Of a DNA stretch of 64,000 nt, positions 11,149-22,599 are shown one piece after another. Location: positions 46,287,908 through 46,351,907 of the forward strand of contig JAJKFL010000003.1 of assembly GCA_021186555.1 (NCBI GenBank), in the 5' to 3' direction. The position numbers and the translations under genes are program-made. The notes under the pieces are model-generated. The model worked only from the letters and a program-made list of their open reading frames with translations, ran no database searches and was not told the DNA's origin. Each line of letters begins with the position of its first letter. Positions within the stretch are counted from its first letter, which is position 1. Source of the DNA: Reticulitermes speratus. Lineage: Eukaryota > Arthropoda > Insecta > Blattodea > Rhinotermitidae.

Positions 11149-12726
11149 CACTAGGCAACAAAATTTGACTGACTTTTTGTTTATCCAATTTTTTTTGTGT
11201 TTATTACTTAATTCTGTGATGCTGATCACGAATATAACATTCATTTTCCTGTAATGTCAACGCTCCACATTATGTACATAAATCTTCATTTTATTAATAA
11301 TGTAGTACACATTATTGTTAGTCTTCATAATACTCACACAAACATTCCAATGATACAAAATCTGGGGAAACCACATGGATATATATTAATACATGGCATA
11401 TTTACATTGATCATGCATTACCAATTATTTAAAAATGAACAGCAGATGTGCTTCTTCACTTATGAGAAGACGACTCATCAGCACGAACCAAATCGTAGAT
11501 GTAATCACCCATCATAGCAGCATTCCATCGCCCCTGGTATCTTTTCTCAATAGCTTCAATATCTTGATGGAAGCGTTCACCATATTCTTCACTAACATCT
11601 CCTAGATTTGGTCTAAAAAATTCAAGATTCGAATGAAAGTAATGCAATTTTACTAACATTCTATAGCCTAGTACTTCATAATGTTGAATCAAAGACTCCA
11701 CTATTTCTTCATAATTTTCGCACTTATACTTGCCAAGAAAATATGTCGCCACCATTCTGAAGGCCTCCCAAGAATTTCTTTCAACAACAGTCATTGTTTG
11801 TTCAAGATCTCGAGATGCAAGCATCACACGAATCTGTGGTCCAGTAAATATGCCACCTTTCACGTTTGCATCAGCCAAAAGAGGAAATATTTTTCTAATG
11901 TGATGCAGAGCAGCAGAATTATGATCCAAACCTTAACAAACTGCTTCAGTAGTCCAAGTTTAATGTGGAGGGTTGGCAGCAAGATGTTTTGTCTTGTAAC
12001 TAAAGCCTTGTGGATTACATTGTACATACCTGTAATTTTTGTACTTTGTTATGTCAATCATACAAAAGTAACAATCAATATGGTGGTTTGTAGGCTGTCT
12101 CCAAATTCGAGGTATAGCAAATGGCATACACTTTCTAGTCCCACGCAGCCATACTTCTAAGGTAGATCGGCAGCTACCACAACACATATGGGGAGCCCAA
12201 AATTTATCCAGGTCTCCGACAGGACTCCGAAGTATGCTTTGTACACTGTGCAGAACTTCGTCCCAGGCACAATGTTATGTTTCACCTGCTTTGGGCTTAT
12301 ATAGAAACCACAAACATAACAAAAATAATCGAATATAAGTTTACAACCTCTTCCCTTTGACATTCTTGCTTTAAAATGAAAAACACTGAAGAAGTACTGA
12401 AATCACGCGACTGCAGCTAACATTCAGTACACAATCAAGCTCCTTTGTGTGAAAATATCGATGATGGAGCCTGAAATCAATATATCGAAGTCTGTCGATC
12501 TTGAAGGAAGAAGACGAGCCTGTAGTCATGTGACATATAGCAGCTGGAACACTAACTAAGAAGAGCAAGCTTTTGATGGTTGCGGTTTTCTTAAAAACCT
12601 AAAATGCAAAATATCTCTTGATATATCAACAATAAATGAAAACCAATGTCAGATATGTGTTCAGCAGACACATTTTACTCAGAAATCATAAAAAAATCAA
12701 CATAAACAAATTCTTGTTGAGTAGTG
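11149..12726 (-). mobile_element. CACT-ended DNA transposon, internally deleted copy (A)
   Basis: The left end reads CACTAGGCAACA (11149-11160) and the right end, reverse-complemented, reads CACTACTCAACA (12715-12726), 10 of 12 identical. TTA flanks both ends (11146-11148 and 12727-12729). The same termini and TTA flanks bound the longer copy at 15921-18281. Inside is a decayed gene for the Cys-rich protein family of copy B, lacking its middle third. The family assignment by terminal repeats is my inference from these two copies. Confidence 0.7.
11456..12363 (-). pseudogene. Decayed transposon protein gene, middle part deleted
   Basis: The N-terminal part (12363 down to about 12050) gives MSKGRGCKLIFDYFCYVCG, then CCGSCRSTLEVWL, MPFAIPRIWRQPTNH and DCYFCM. 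After that the homology jumps directly to the C-terminal part (about 11990 to 11456): ILLPTLHIKLGLLKQFVK, GIFTGPQIR, LGDVSEEYGERFHQDI and GRWNAAMMGDY. Compared with the copy at 16.1-17.8 kb, roughly 265 codons are missing between these parts. Several frame breaks also separate the pieces, including one right after the FVK motif. It cannot make the full protein. The C-terminal open frame alone is 157 codons. Confidence 0.8.
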
Positions 12727-12729
12727 TTA

Positions 12730-14850
12730 TCATGAGGAAGTGATCAGACACATGTTTTTTTTTTAAACCAGTTATTACGTGAGCGATAACATGGAGGGGG
12801 TTTAGAAGGGAGGGACTTGTGGAAAGTATTGGGAGGATAAAAAATTAAAGCAATTTTTCAGTCTAAATGCCTGAATGTAGAAACAATCTAGTGGTAAATA
12901 CCGCCCAGCACTACTGTTTATTGAACAAACTAAATGTTTGTCATAAATTTAGCAGCTAAATATTTCGGCTTAATTTTCATCAAACCATTATCAGGATGCA
13001 GTAGAAATTATATACAAAGTAAAGCCGTGTGTTGCTATGTACACTGAGATGAACGTGTAATATAATTGATATCCGGTGTTTTACAATCGAACATCAATGT
13101 GCATGGCAACAACTGAGATCTCAGTTATTTTAAAATTTAACATCAGTATAAATATTAATAACTGATATTTCAGTTATTTAATATTTTAACTTCACTGTCC
13201 ATACAATACATGGTTTTCCTCTATCTACACGGTATTACTTCGAATTTAAGACGCACTTTTTTCACATTTTTACAAACTGAAAATTAGAGCGCGTCTTAAA
13301 TTCGAGGACTTAATTTCCACAATTCGAAAATCTCTAACACCATTTTTTTTTCGAAGAACGAGTGGCTTCGTTCAAACATATTTATTAATTTCTAATTATC
13401 AATCCACATTTCTTTTCTGTAAATCCATTTTTAAAAGTGGTTGCCTCTTAATTAGAGACCAAAGTGTCAAAGAGCGAATAACCTTAGAATCGATCTAAAA
13501 GAAACACGGTGAGACACAGTGTAGACTGAATTCATCTGGAACCCAAAAAGTGGGGTAATTTGTGCAGGAGCTGTGGCTACTAATTCCTGTGAATTCCATT
13601 GTACAGAAATACATAACTCTATGTTGTATTTCCCATCAGATGTTTCGTACATGCAGTCATGCTACATCTCGGATTTGCAAAATATTGACGTTCCAGTCTC
13701 ATGGCGTGCAGTTCACCTTGAGGTTTCTGTTAAGTTCTTTTTAAACCTTCAAGGCCCAATGGTTACTTTTAGCAACATGCTTAACATTGAACAATTCTAC
13801 ATTGTCCACACACAGCGTATATGTGTTCTGTACGGACCTCAGAACAAACTATTTATTTGCCTATACAGCATTAAATGATTGGGGTTTTACAACTGAGTCA
13901 GAGTGTGTTTACTGCGGGCTACGACTTGAATCAATTCACCTTAATTTCCTAGCACTTCGTTTTCTCCTGTCAGTATCATTCCGCCAATGACCTAGATTCA
14001 TCTTAATCTTAATAACACCCTTACCAGAAGTTCAAACGGGTAAAGAATGGGAACCTCGGAAATCGGAGACCACTGGAAAGAAAACTACTCCCATGTTTTC
14101 ATCTTTAAATATTAAATGCTTTTCAGATGCATGCAGCGAATGGCGCAATGTTATTCCCGTTGTAATGCCTCGCCAAAATGCATGACAACAGTGTACCTTA
14201 AAGATCAGATCACTTACATTAGCTGTCTCGAAACATCGGGACGTAACGTCACATCCCAGAGTAATGGGTACCTCAGTCACACAATATTTGCATCATAGCA
14301 TAACAATATATTACACAGACCAAACGAATTTCGACTGCTAATCAAACGTATTAGACTTATGTGTTTGTCTTGTGATTTTCTGGAATATGGCATCGCACGG
14401 TCTGTTGGGAAAGTACCAACGATTGGAAAGACCCTGCTGCCTCCATTTCTTTACTTCCACGCCGAAAATGAAGCAAGGTTGAAAGCAGCCTCTGTCCTCC
14501 TAAACACGATAACCAGTTTCCAGAATATACGGCCCTAAAACTCAGAGGGCCAGAATCCTTATCTTGTTGTTGGGAATATTTAAAGGGAATGTGCTGTCGA
14601 ATTTGCAGGGCGACAGATTATTAAGTACAATTCAACATTGAATACGTCTATATAGTATTCTTACAGTGGTAAAGTTCTTCCTGTACTTAATTGAGCAAGA
14701 GGCCATAAAGGCGTATGGTATTCGAATGTAGCTTCAGGAATGCCCCATATCGACAACACGTGTAAATGAATTGTTAGCTTCATACCTGGGCGATTTACCG
14801 CAATGTAAAAGGTCTCCGCTACTGACGGAATGAGAGATAATAATAATGAA
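12730..14850. other. Gene-free intergenic DNA with a short inverted repeat
   Basis: No supported gene. Arms 13241-13254 (cgaatttaagacgc) and 13291-13304 are exact reverse complements 36 bp apart, a possible small foldback remnant. The open frames at 13.5-14.3 kb lack any recognisable feature. Confidence 0.45.
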
Positions 14851-14851
14851 C

Positions 14852-14980
14852 TAATTAACCTTTGTAATCTGTGGTCTTTTGGGTGATTACACGGCGTCCA
14901 CGACGCCGTGTAATCACCCAAAAGACCACAGATTACATCAACATCGCGGCGGAAGCCTGAAATCAATAATTAACCTTTGT
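14852..14980. mobile_element. Perfect 36-bp hairpin insertion with 14-bp target duplication
   Basis: Arms 14863-14898 and 14902-14937 are exact reverse complements around a 3-nt loop (cac). A 14-bp direct repeat (taattaacctttgt) lies at 14852-14865 and 14967-14980 and looks like a target-site duplication. Between the right arm and the second direct repeat is a tail, catcgcggcggaagcctg, that recurs after the foldback at 60.1 kb and on the other strand at 44.7 kb. This is a short non-autonomous element about 100 bp long. Confidence 0.8.
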
Positions 14981-14989
14981 CACTGGAGT

Positions 14990-15225
14990 ACGCATATTCA
15001 GGGATGTGCCTGCTAAGACCAGGTGTTCGTCAGTACACCTCCCTTGTATTAATAAAGCCAATAAAAATAAATAATTTTTTTGTATCGGTATAATAGTGAC
15101 AATGATAATATTAGAATTTTGTGCCTGGAATAGGTATTTTCAGGGCTGTGTTTGCAAAGAGCAGGTGTTCTGCGGTACACTTCCCTTATATTAATCTATC
15201 TACATTATTTTATCACATGTATACA

Positions 15226-15256
<31 letters not shown>

Positions 15257-15915
15257 TTTTTAACTATAAGCATGTATTTGTCTTTTCTGTAGTACGAGTA
15301 ATTATTTTTCTTTCTCCTCAAGGCCTGTTTCGATTTCCTTTGTTTGATTTTTCAGTTTGTTTTATCCTGTATAAAACCTTATTTATGTTTACTAGTTCTG
15401 TAGTCATGATAGAACTAATCATTTTCGTATAGTTTGTTCCTGCGTTTCAGTGTGTATTTAACATTTATTATTCAGGAATATTTCCCTCCAAATCACATTT
15501 TTCTACATTTCAAAAGTAGGCGTGTTTGTACCCCATTCTCTTACACTTTCCATAAGGAGCATAATTCCTCTTCTGGTCCTTCCCACAGAGTCCGTTAATT
15601 TCCAAATTCCCAACATAAAACAAGGTACCTCATTCCTGTCATTTATACTCGTATGAGATCACGATATGCCATTTATTCATATCCAAATATGCGACTGAAA
15701 AATTTTTTCCTCCTTGTCTCGATGCACATCTGTCGTTCGATTAAGTTGGTCTGCCTTAATAATTTGGTGTGGCGCTCTTTCATCCTGCGCCTCTCAGTCT
15801 TGTCAAATATATCTCAGCCCGATTTCGTACAAATAATCTCTTAGGATTGCTGCCGAACTGCCCCCTTTCAAATTTCGTCCTGGTGACGGACAATAGGTTT
15901 TAAGAGCTCTTTACA
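14990..15915. other. Gene-free intergenic DNA with (CATA)n run
   Basis: A tetranucleotide catacata run lies at about 15221-15254. A phrase around 15000-15060 (cctgctaagaccaggtgttc...gtacacctcccttgtattaat) is repeated in diverged form at 15145-15200, so an old local duplication is present. No gene is seen. Confidence 0.5.
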
Positions 15916-15920
15916 AATTA

Positions 15921-18281
15921 CACTGGGCAACAAATTTTAACTTTTTTTCGGTTACGAGCATCAAATCCACTTTCCCTTATGTAATTGGGTATGCTGAACA
16001 TGAAAATAGGCCTTAAAATGATGAGTTAGCTACAGTTTCCAAGATTTGTGAAATTTTATAATAACATGTAGCATATTTAACACAATAATACTTACTATTC
16101 ACTGCTGTCCGTCATCACTTCGGCTAAAGGCGTCTTTTCTTAGCCTGTCTTTTGTTTACAAGTTCTGGAGAGTCTCTAACTACTGTCCAGCAATAATCTG
16201 CTAACATAACTGGACTCCATTTCCCCTGATAACTATTTTCGATTTCCGCAATGGTCTGGTGAAAGCGTTCACCGTGTTCGTCGCTGACCGCACCGCAGTT
16301 TTCAGGGAAGAAATCCAGGTGAGAATGCAGAAAGTGAATCTTTAACGACATATTGCAGCCCAATTTCTGATACGCAACCAACAGGCCCTCCACTATTTCC
16401 TTGTAATTGTTAGCCTTGGTGTTTCCGAGGAAGTTATTAGCAACCAACCGGAAAGCATTCCAAGCACACTGCTCGTCACCAGTGATAAGCCGGTCAAATT
16501 GTTCATCTCTGAAGATGTCTCGGATTTGTGGACCGACGAAAACACCTTCTTTGACTTTTGCATCACTCATCCTCGGAAATTTATCACGAAGGTACTTGAA
16601 TGCTTGGCCCTCTCGATCCATTGCCTTGACGAAATTCTTCATTAGGCCAAGCTTAACGTGCAGCGGTGGCAACAGAATCTTGCTTGGTTCCACTAAAGAC
16701 GGATGTAGTACATTCTTTTAACCTGGCTCCAGACGTTGTCTTAAAGGCCAGTCCCTGACCACATAGTGCGAGGCCCTTGCTCGGCTGTCCCATTCACAGA
16801 TGAAACAACAGAATTTTGTGTATCCTTGCTGCAGTCCGAGTAAGATGGCAACAACCTTTAAGTCACAACAAAGCTGCCATTTATATCTATCACAGTTTAT
16901 GCACTCCAACAGTTGCTTCATGTTGCTGTATGTTTCTTTCATGTGAACTGCATGATCGATTGGAATCGATGGCAAAATGTTGCCATTATGCAATAATACT
17001 GCTTTCAAACTCAACTGTGAGGAGTCTATGAAAAGTCTCCATTCATCAGGGTTATGATTGATGTTGAGAGCTGACATCAGACCATCAATGTCATGGCAGG
17101 TGACGAGATTACTTTTCATTGAAAAGAATGAAACAAGTCTTTATGACGTGAACGAAATGTAGACACGCAGACGCCCTCACCAAGTAGATTCCACTGCTGC
17201 AATCTTGAGCCCAAGAGTTCAGCTTTACCTTTCGACAAATCTAGATCTCGCACAAGGTCGTTCAATTCGTTCTGTGTTATTCTGTGTGGTTCAGTACATG
17301 CTTCATAAGATATAAAATCTGGATCGCTAGAACTTGAGACATTTGTATTACTGCATTCCTCATCTTCATCATCATCTTCGATTTCAAATGAGTCAGGCGG
17401 TTCTGGAATAGGTAGATCGTCTCCATGGAGCACCGGTAGTATAGCAGATGGTATATTTGGGTAGCTCAGTTTACACTTTTTCTTCTTCGACGTTCCATGT
17501 TCCAGTGGAGGAACCATGCAGAAATAGCAGTCAGTAATGTGGTTTGTTGGCTCACGCCACACCATGGGTACAGCAAAAGGCATAGAACGCTTCTTGTGAT
17601 TTAACCAGCCGCAAAGACTTGCCGAACAAGAGTTGCAGCATATGTGTGGAGCCCAGCTCTTGTCCTGATCCCCAACTTTACAACCGAAGTATAGATGGTA
17701 CGCCTTTTTCACAATTGGAGTTAGAGCACGCTTTTGTGAAGCAAATGTCACTTTCCCACAAACATAACAAAAACTATCTGAACGGTTCACACATTTACGA
17801 GGCATCTTAGTTTTCTTCGCGTTAAAAAACAAGATATTGTAACCGAGCACGGATGCAGCGAGAAAGCACACTGAAACTCTAAATACCACGTGGCACACCG
17901 TGGAAAAGGCGCGGGAATCCCCGACGATTAGCTAACGCGATCCGACGATGACCGACACCAAGTCACTGCAGTTGCGCTACGCCAGAACCGGCTCAATATA
18001 TAGACCTATATAATTTTGTGAATATGCAAGTACACAATCTTAGTGTAAGTATAAGCCTATAGCATAAATTACGGTTAGGAATGGAAATGTAGACCCATTT
18101 CAGTCTTTCGTGTATAAACAAAATGTAAGGAAAATATAAAAATCGGTCACATTAATAAAGGCCTGTTACTTCAAAACAAGAGCTAACAAACAATTTTAAG
18201 CATCATATTCGTTCTCAGCGACCTCAAATTAGTTAAGATTAACTAGTTTCAACTCCGTAACATTTTCACTGTTGACCAGTG
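15921..18281 (-). mobile_element. CACT-ended DNA transposon, fuller copy (B)
   Basis: The left terminus CACTGGGCAACA (15921-15932) and the reverse complement of the right terminus CACTGGTCAACA (18270-18281) match at 11 of 12 positions. TTA lies immediately outside each end (15918-15920 and 18282-18284), consistent with a 3-bp target duplication. The 2.36-kb interior carries one gene on the minus strand, broken by one frameshift and one stop. Termini starting CACT with short target duplications are known for the CMC (CACTA/Mirage/Chapaev) group, but membership is not proven here. Confidence 0.72.
16124..17805 (-). pseudogene. Cys-rich putative transposase gene (one frameshift, one stop)
   Basis: Start chosen at MPRKC (17805) because the 11-kb copy starts at the equivalent place. 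Part 1 (about 229 residues) has Cys pairs CYVC (13-16), ICCNSC (55-60) and CYFC (93-96), the block MPFAVPMVWREPTNH, and an acidic linker EIEDDDEDEE. A one-base frameshift near 17117 leads into part 2 (FIDSSQLSLKAVLLHNGN; CDLKVVAILLG; FCCFICEWDSRA). An in-frame TAA at 16718 separates part 3 (ILLPPLHVKLGLMKNFVKAM; GVFVGPQIRDIF; VSDEHGERFHQ; GKWSPVMLADYCW). Homologues occur in many copies in arthropods and hydra-like animals as uncharacterised proteins. The Asp of FIDSS, the Asp of CDLK, the CxxC and the Glu of HGERFH could be a DDE-type core; that is inference. Confidence 0.75.
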
Positions 18282-18284
18282 TTA

Positions 18285-18877
18285 TCTGCAAACTTCGTGC
18301 CTAAAATTTATTATACTGCGTAACGCTTTGCTGTCCAAATTTCTCTGCCAAATCCACAAGCCACTAGGGATTTTAGAACACTTTTTACAATTAATTCATT
18401 TAATTTAATAAATAATTGTCCACGGCCCTTTGGCATCCAGTATTTCTACACGATACATTAGTCTTGATTCACAAATCGTCTCGTACTCGTTTTCTAAAAC
18501 ATTAACTTTCAGATTTAGAGTCATCAATAAACATCTGTTGTTTTAAGTTTAAGTTAAAACCAATTAATGCACAAGAAATATTAACTTAAACTTATGACAA
18601 AATGCACGGTACATATATCATAAAAATCCGTTTTTTTTCGTAATATTTATATGCCTTTCGATTTTATATTTCTTTTTGTCTCCTCCATTCTTATGATCTC
18701 TCCAAATTTACAGGATGAAAGAATATGAAATGTAGAAAGGGGTTTCGAGAAGTAAGGAAACGCCTTTATGATGGTGAGAGCTTTATTCTATTTCGATATA
18801 TACATGCGTATACATTGGTATTTGAGCCAGTTCTGAAACGAATTACGTGTATGGGCCTGAATATCTGTCTGTTGCTG
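18285..18877. other. 3' flank of the GMC gene
   Basis: AT-rich DNA with no separate gene. On the minus strand an AATAAA-type signal (tttatt on +, 18782-18787) lies about 90 nt after the GMC stop codon and may be its polyadenylation signal. Confidence 0.45.
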
Positions 18878-20779
18878 TCAATCAAGCCACTCCCTCTTGA
18901 TCATGTCAGCAGCTTTCTCACCGATCATGATACTAGCTGCATTCGTGTTGCCACTCACTATATTAGGCATTATGGACGCATCGGCCACTCTTATACCTTT
19001 CACACCGTGTACCCGTAATTCTGGATCAACAACAGCTCCGGGATCTGACCTTGGACCCATCTTACAAGTTCCAACTGGGTGATAAACTGTTGTTCCTGTG
19101 TGCCGGAGAAGGCATTCCCAGTAGCCTGATGAATCAAATTCAAGGCTCTCACATCCTTCAATAACTAATTTTCTTTGCTTTGCTTCCTTTGCTTTCATTA
19201 CCTCAGTGTTCATTAATTCTTGTGCGAATTTGATTCCTTCTAACATTGCTATCAAGTCTTTTCTTTCGGGATCCGACAAATATCCTGCGAATATTTTTGG
19301 ATGTTCGTGAGGGTTTTGTGATCGGAGAAGTATCTTACCTTTACTTACAGGACGAATCAATGTAGGGATGACAAAATAGAAATCAGAATAGCTAGCGATT
19401 TCATGTAAGGACTTGGTGGTTTCCTCAGGAAGACCGATCGTGTGCGATAATAGATTTACAGCATTTGAGTCGTTAGCAAGGACTGCAAGAAAGTGGAATT
19501 GTAAATCTGGATTTTCGTCTTCTGCAAATTTAGTTTTGATGAAGCCGGTTACAGTTGTGCCAAGATGCGTGGATAGTGGACCTGTGCGACGAGTGAGATA
19601 ATAATAATACATATCTAATAAGCTTAGGGGTGACAATTGATAATGTTCAGATTTTTTAATGTTGAAAACAGTTCCTGGAAAAATAAGATGATCTTGTAAA
19701 TTTTCGCCTACCTTAAGATTGCTTATGACAGGTTTTATTCCAATATCCCCCAAATGTTCCTGGGGTCCTATACCAGATAACATCAGTATTTGTGGAGAGT
19801 TTATTGCGCCTGCTGATATAACTACTTCATTTCTAAATTTTACAGAAACGATATTTCCGTCTTTCGTTTTAAATTCAACACCATAAGCCGTCTTTGTCTG
19901 GTCATTAATTAATATTCTTGTTACGTGAGCGTGTTTAGCAACGTGAAGATTCTCTCTGAATTTTATTGGACTGAGAAATGCTTTGGCTGTATTGCACCTT
20001 GTTCCATTTCTCGTAGTCGCAATGACATTTCCGAAACCGAGTTGATTTTCTCCGTTCAGGTCCTCGAGCCTTTCATAACCCAATTGTTTGACTGCCTCCA
20101 GAATATTTTCTCCGAATTCTGTGCCTTCGAATTCTTCTAAAGTTAGTGGCCCTCCTCTGGCGTGATACTTTCCTCCGTTTGAATGCTTTTGGAGTAACTT
20201 TTCTGAAGTCATGTCTTGAGACTTTTTGAAATACGGAAGTACTTCTTCATAGCTCCAGCCATGGTTTCCAGCTGCAGCCCACGCGTCGTAATCTGCTTTC
20301 GTTCCCCTAATATAAATCATTAAGTTCAGTACGCTGCTTCCACCTAGAACTTTACCCCTTGGCCAGTTGCAACGTTTATCCCTGAATCCCTGACACATAC
20401 CTTCTTCAGGTTCTGTTTGGTACTGCCAGTCAATATCGGATTTCTGTAAGGAGAAGGCTAGTGAGGGAATGTCTGACGTTGGAGTTGGGTCTCCGCCAGC
20501 TTCGAGTAGCAAAACCTTCCAGCCGGACTCCTCACTGAGGCGATTGGCTACTACTGCGCCTGCTGAACCGGCCCCTACGACGATGAAGTCGTACTCGTCC
20601 AGGAGATGGGATGTGGCGTCATCTGGGTAGTCATCAGGGTTTCCAAGTTGTTTCTGGGATTGCATGAGAGTGGTGATGAGACTGGTGAAAAGGACAGCAC
20701 TGACCCCAGACATGTCTGCATGTCCTGTACAACTGGAAGCTGATGTCCAGTGGGAGGCTGTCATACATTCTGCGTCCAT
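18878..20779 (-). CDS. GMC oxidoreductase, glucose dehydrogenase (FAD, quinone)-like, intact
   Basis: This FAD-dependent enzyme oxidises an alcohol or sugar group. Insect relatives act extracellularly or in ecdysteroid and immune roles, but the substrate cannot be read here. The ATG at 20779 gives 633 residues, the usual family length. Seen: an N-terminal hydrophobic stretch ([13 protein letters not shown]), the FAD dinucleotide fold [16 protein letters not shown] (69-74 for GAGSAG), LLLEAG, the GMC signature region [37 protein letters not shown], and the catalytic region [10 protein letters not shown] (His about 567) with [19 protein letters not shown] (Asn about 611). An AG acceptor at 20796-20797 (ggctcag before gaattc) marks the exon start, so a 5' exon lies upstream. 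The coding part is one uninterrupted exon. A near-identical damaged copy sits at 53.6 kb. Confidence 0.93.
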   Translation of the reverse strand: MDAECMTASHWTSASSCTGHADMSGVSAVLFTSLITTLMQSQKQLGNPDDYPDDATSHLLDEYDFIVVGAGSAGAVVANRLSEESGWKVLLLEAGGDPTPTSDIPSLAFSLQKSDIDWQYQTEPEEGMCQGFRDKRCNWPRGKVLGGSSVLNLMIYIRGTKADYDAWAAAGNHGWSYEEVLPYFKKSQDMTSEKLLQKHSNGGKYHARGGPLTLEEFEGTEFGENILEAVKQLGYERLEDLNGENQLGFGNVIATTRNGTRCNTAKAFLSPIKFRENLHVAKHAHVTRILINDQTKTAYGVEFKTKDGNIVSVKFRNEVVISAGAINSPQILMLSGIGPQEHLGDIGIKPVISNLKVGENLQDHLIFPGTVFNIKKSEHYQLSPLSLLDMYYYYLTRRTGPLSTHLGTTVTGFIKTKFAEDENPDLQFHFLAVLANDSNAVNLLSHTIGLPEETTKSLHEIASYSDFYFVIPTLIRPVSKGKILLRSQNPHEHPKIFAGYLSDPERKDLIAMLEGIKFAQELMNTEVMKAKEAKQRKLVIEGCESLEFDSSGYWECLLRHTGTTVYHPVGTCKMGPRSDPGAVVDPELRVHGVKGIRVADASIMPNIVSGNTNAASIMIGEKAADMIKREWLD

Positions 20780-20797
20780 CACGTGGCGTGAATTCCT

Positions 20798-21112
20798 GAG
20801 CCGGAAATAAATGAATTGAGTAGGAAAGTTACTTTATACGAACACGTTTTTCAGACATTCCGGATCTGTGTGTTTGTTTTGAAAGGGAAGGTGAAGTTAC
20901 ACTAATTCAACCTGTAAACTCATATTTCATTTTTGAAGGTAAGCTATATCATACGGTCTCTGTAAATAAACTGTTGACTATTTTTGTTGTTGAAGTGTTG
21001 TAGTGCCACGCAATTCATTTCCTTATATGCCATTATAAGGTAATTTTATATGCCATTAAAAGGTAATTTTTTAGTATAGGAAGAGACATTTTGGCAGTAA
21101 TTATGAAGATGT
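20798..21112. other. Intron or 5' flank of the intact GMC gene
   Basis: Non-coding AT-rich DNA directly upstream of the GMC coding exon. Similarity to the second GMC locus stops at the splice acceptor, so this stretch is unrelated between the copies. A short ttatatgccattaaaaggtaatttt phrase is repeated in tandem at about 21025-21072. Confidence 0.5.
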
Positions 21113-21124
21113 TGATCAACGCGA

Positions 21125-22590
21125 AATTCAGGAATGTTGTAGGTTTCTTGGCGCGTTGGCAAAATTGCGAAAAGTGAGTATTAGCTTCGTCCGTCCCTCT
21201 GAAATGTGACAAACAGCGTGCTTGCTACGCGGCGCTTCCATACTTATCGTTATTGTGTCCAGTGATGTGTGTAGTTCTGTTGGTGAGCGCTGGTCCATGC
21301 AACACCGCATTGTGCCAGTGGAATTGTTTATCAAAACAGAGTCTGTTACAGCTACACAACGTGGTTTCCGGCAGAAGTTTCAAAGACTTGATTCTCCTAG
21401 CCGCATCGAAATGGTGTAAAGGACGATCAGTGAAGGTTAGTAAACCACTAGGATCTCCACGCTCGGCTGGTACACCTGACCATGTGGAGCGGGTAAGAGA
21501 CGCCATATTACGAAATCTGCACATATCAGCTCGGCGGCAATCTCTCGCATTGCGCTTGAAAGTTAGCAGCCTGCGCCGAATTCTCTGCAAGGATTTGCAT
21601 TATCATCCATACAAAATCCACGTTGCTTAGGAAATTAGTGGACGGAACAAGGTGAGCCGAATATAGTAAAGGTAAAGTTCACCCTAGAACAGGCCATGAA
21701 GGCCCAGAGGGGTAGTAGAGGTGTAGCTCTACTCTTTCTTTAACCTCGGCGCTAGATGTGGGTGGATGGTCAACGCCACGCCCCGGCCGCTTTACCCCCG
21801 GGAATGACCCGGTACCCATTGTACAGGAGGCTGAGTAGGCCCCAGGGCCGGTCTGGACGGGTACTGAAAATCTCGCCCCCACCGGGATTCGATCCCTGGA
21901 CCGTCCAGCTCGTAGCGTAGTCTCTATACCGACTACGCTATCCCGGCCCACTGGCGGAATATAGTTTTGCAATGAATTCTTGGTCTTAGTGAATAACAAT
22001 CGCGACATAGGAAACACTTTACTAATGTCAGATGAGGCTCACTTCCGTATGTCTTGTTATGTGAATCAACAGAATTGTCGCTACTGGGCTCCAAACAACC
22101 CACACGAACTTCACCAACGTGACAGTGTGGTGTGCAATTTCGTCTCGTGGCATTATTGGTCCCTGTTTCTTTGAGAATTCAGAGCGGTACAAAGTCATGC
22201 TGGAAATATTTCTGCGATATGAGGTACGTCCTCGTTAGCTCGATTTGCTATGTTTCCAACAAGACGGAGCAACTGCTTACACAACACAGATTTCCATGCA
22301 AGTCGTCAGGATAATGTTTCCAGGCAGATTCATTTCTCGTTTCGGGGACATCACCTGGCCCGCCCGCGCCTCATCTTGCAGTACCAGACTACTTTCTTCG
22401 GGGCTACGCCAAATGAAAGGTATTTGAAATACGTCCTGTCGATATTGATTACCTAAAACAGCGAATTCGGGAGTGTATTCAAGGGATCCCTAAGGAAATG
22501 CTACAACGTGTTATGACAGCTTTTCCTTCGTGACTGCAGGAGTGTACTGAACGACGTGGTGGTCATCTACACGGCGTCATATTCAAATAG
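21125..22590 (+). pseudogene. Tc1/mariner-type transposase relic split by a SINE
   Basis: The first part (to about 21660) ends with TPDHVERVRDAILRN, ISARRQSLALRLK and LRRILCKDLHYHPYKI, the helix-turn-helix and linker of this transposase type. The second part starts after the SINE: LLMSDEAHFRMSCYVNQQN, RYWAPNNPHELHQR, FQQDGA, RFISRFGDITWPAR and the C-terminal end GGHLHGVIFK. SDEAHF and FQQDGA hold the first two catalytic Asp residues. The third is lost in a damaged PAR-x-PDL region. Many frame changes and stops show that it is dead. The SINE inside dates the death or insertion order. Confidence 0.8.
21667..21950 (-). mobile_element. tRNA-headed SINE, family C, copy 1
   Basis: On the minus strand the element starts with a tRNA-like head (gggatagcgtagtcggtata, A-box; gggatcgaatcccgg, B-box) and ends in cctttactat. 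Flanks ccgaatatagt (21657-21667) and cggaatatagt (21955-21965) form an 11-bp target duplication with one mismatch. It lies inside the mariner transposase relic. Confidence 0.85.
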
Positions 22591-22599
22591 TAATGATTC

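Noticed and set aside
13787..13990. Overlapping short frames at 13.5-14.0 kb
   Set aside because: No family match, no codon or splice support.
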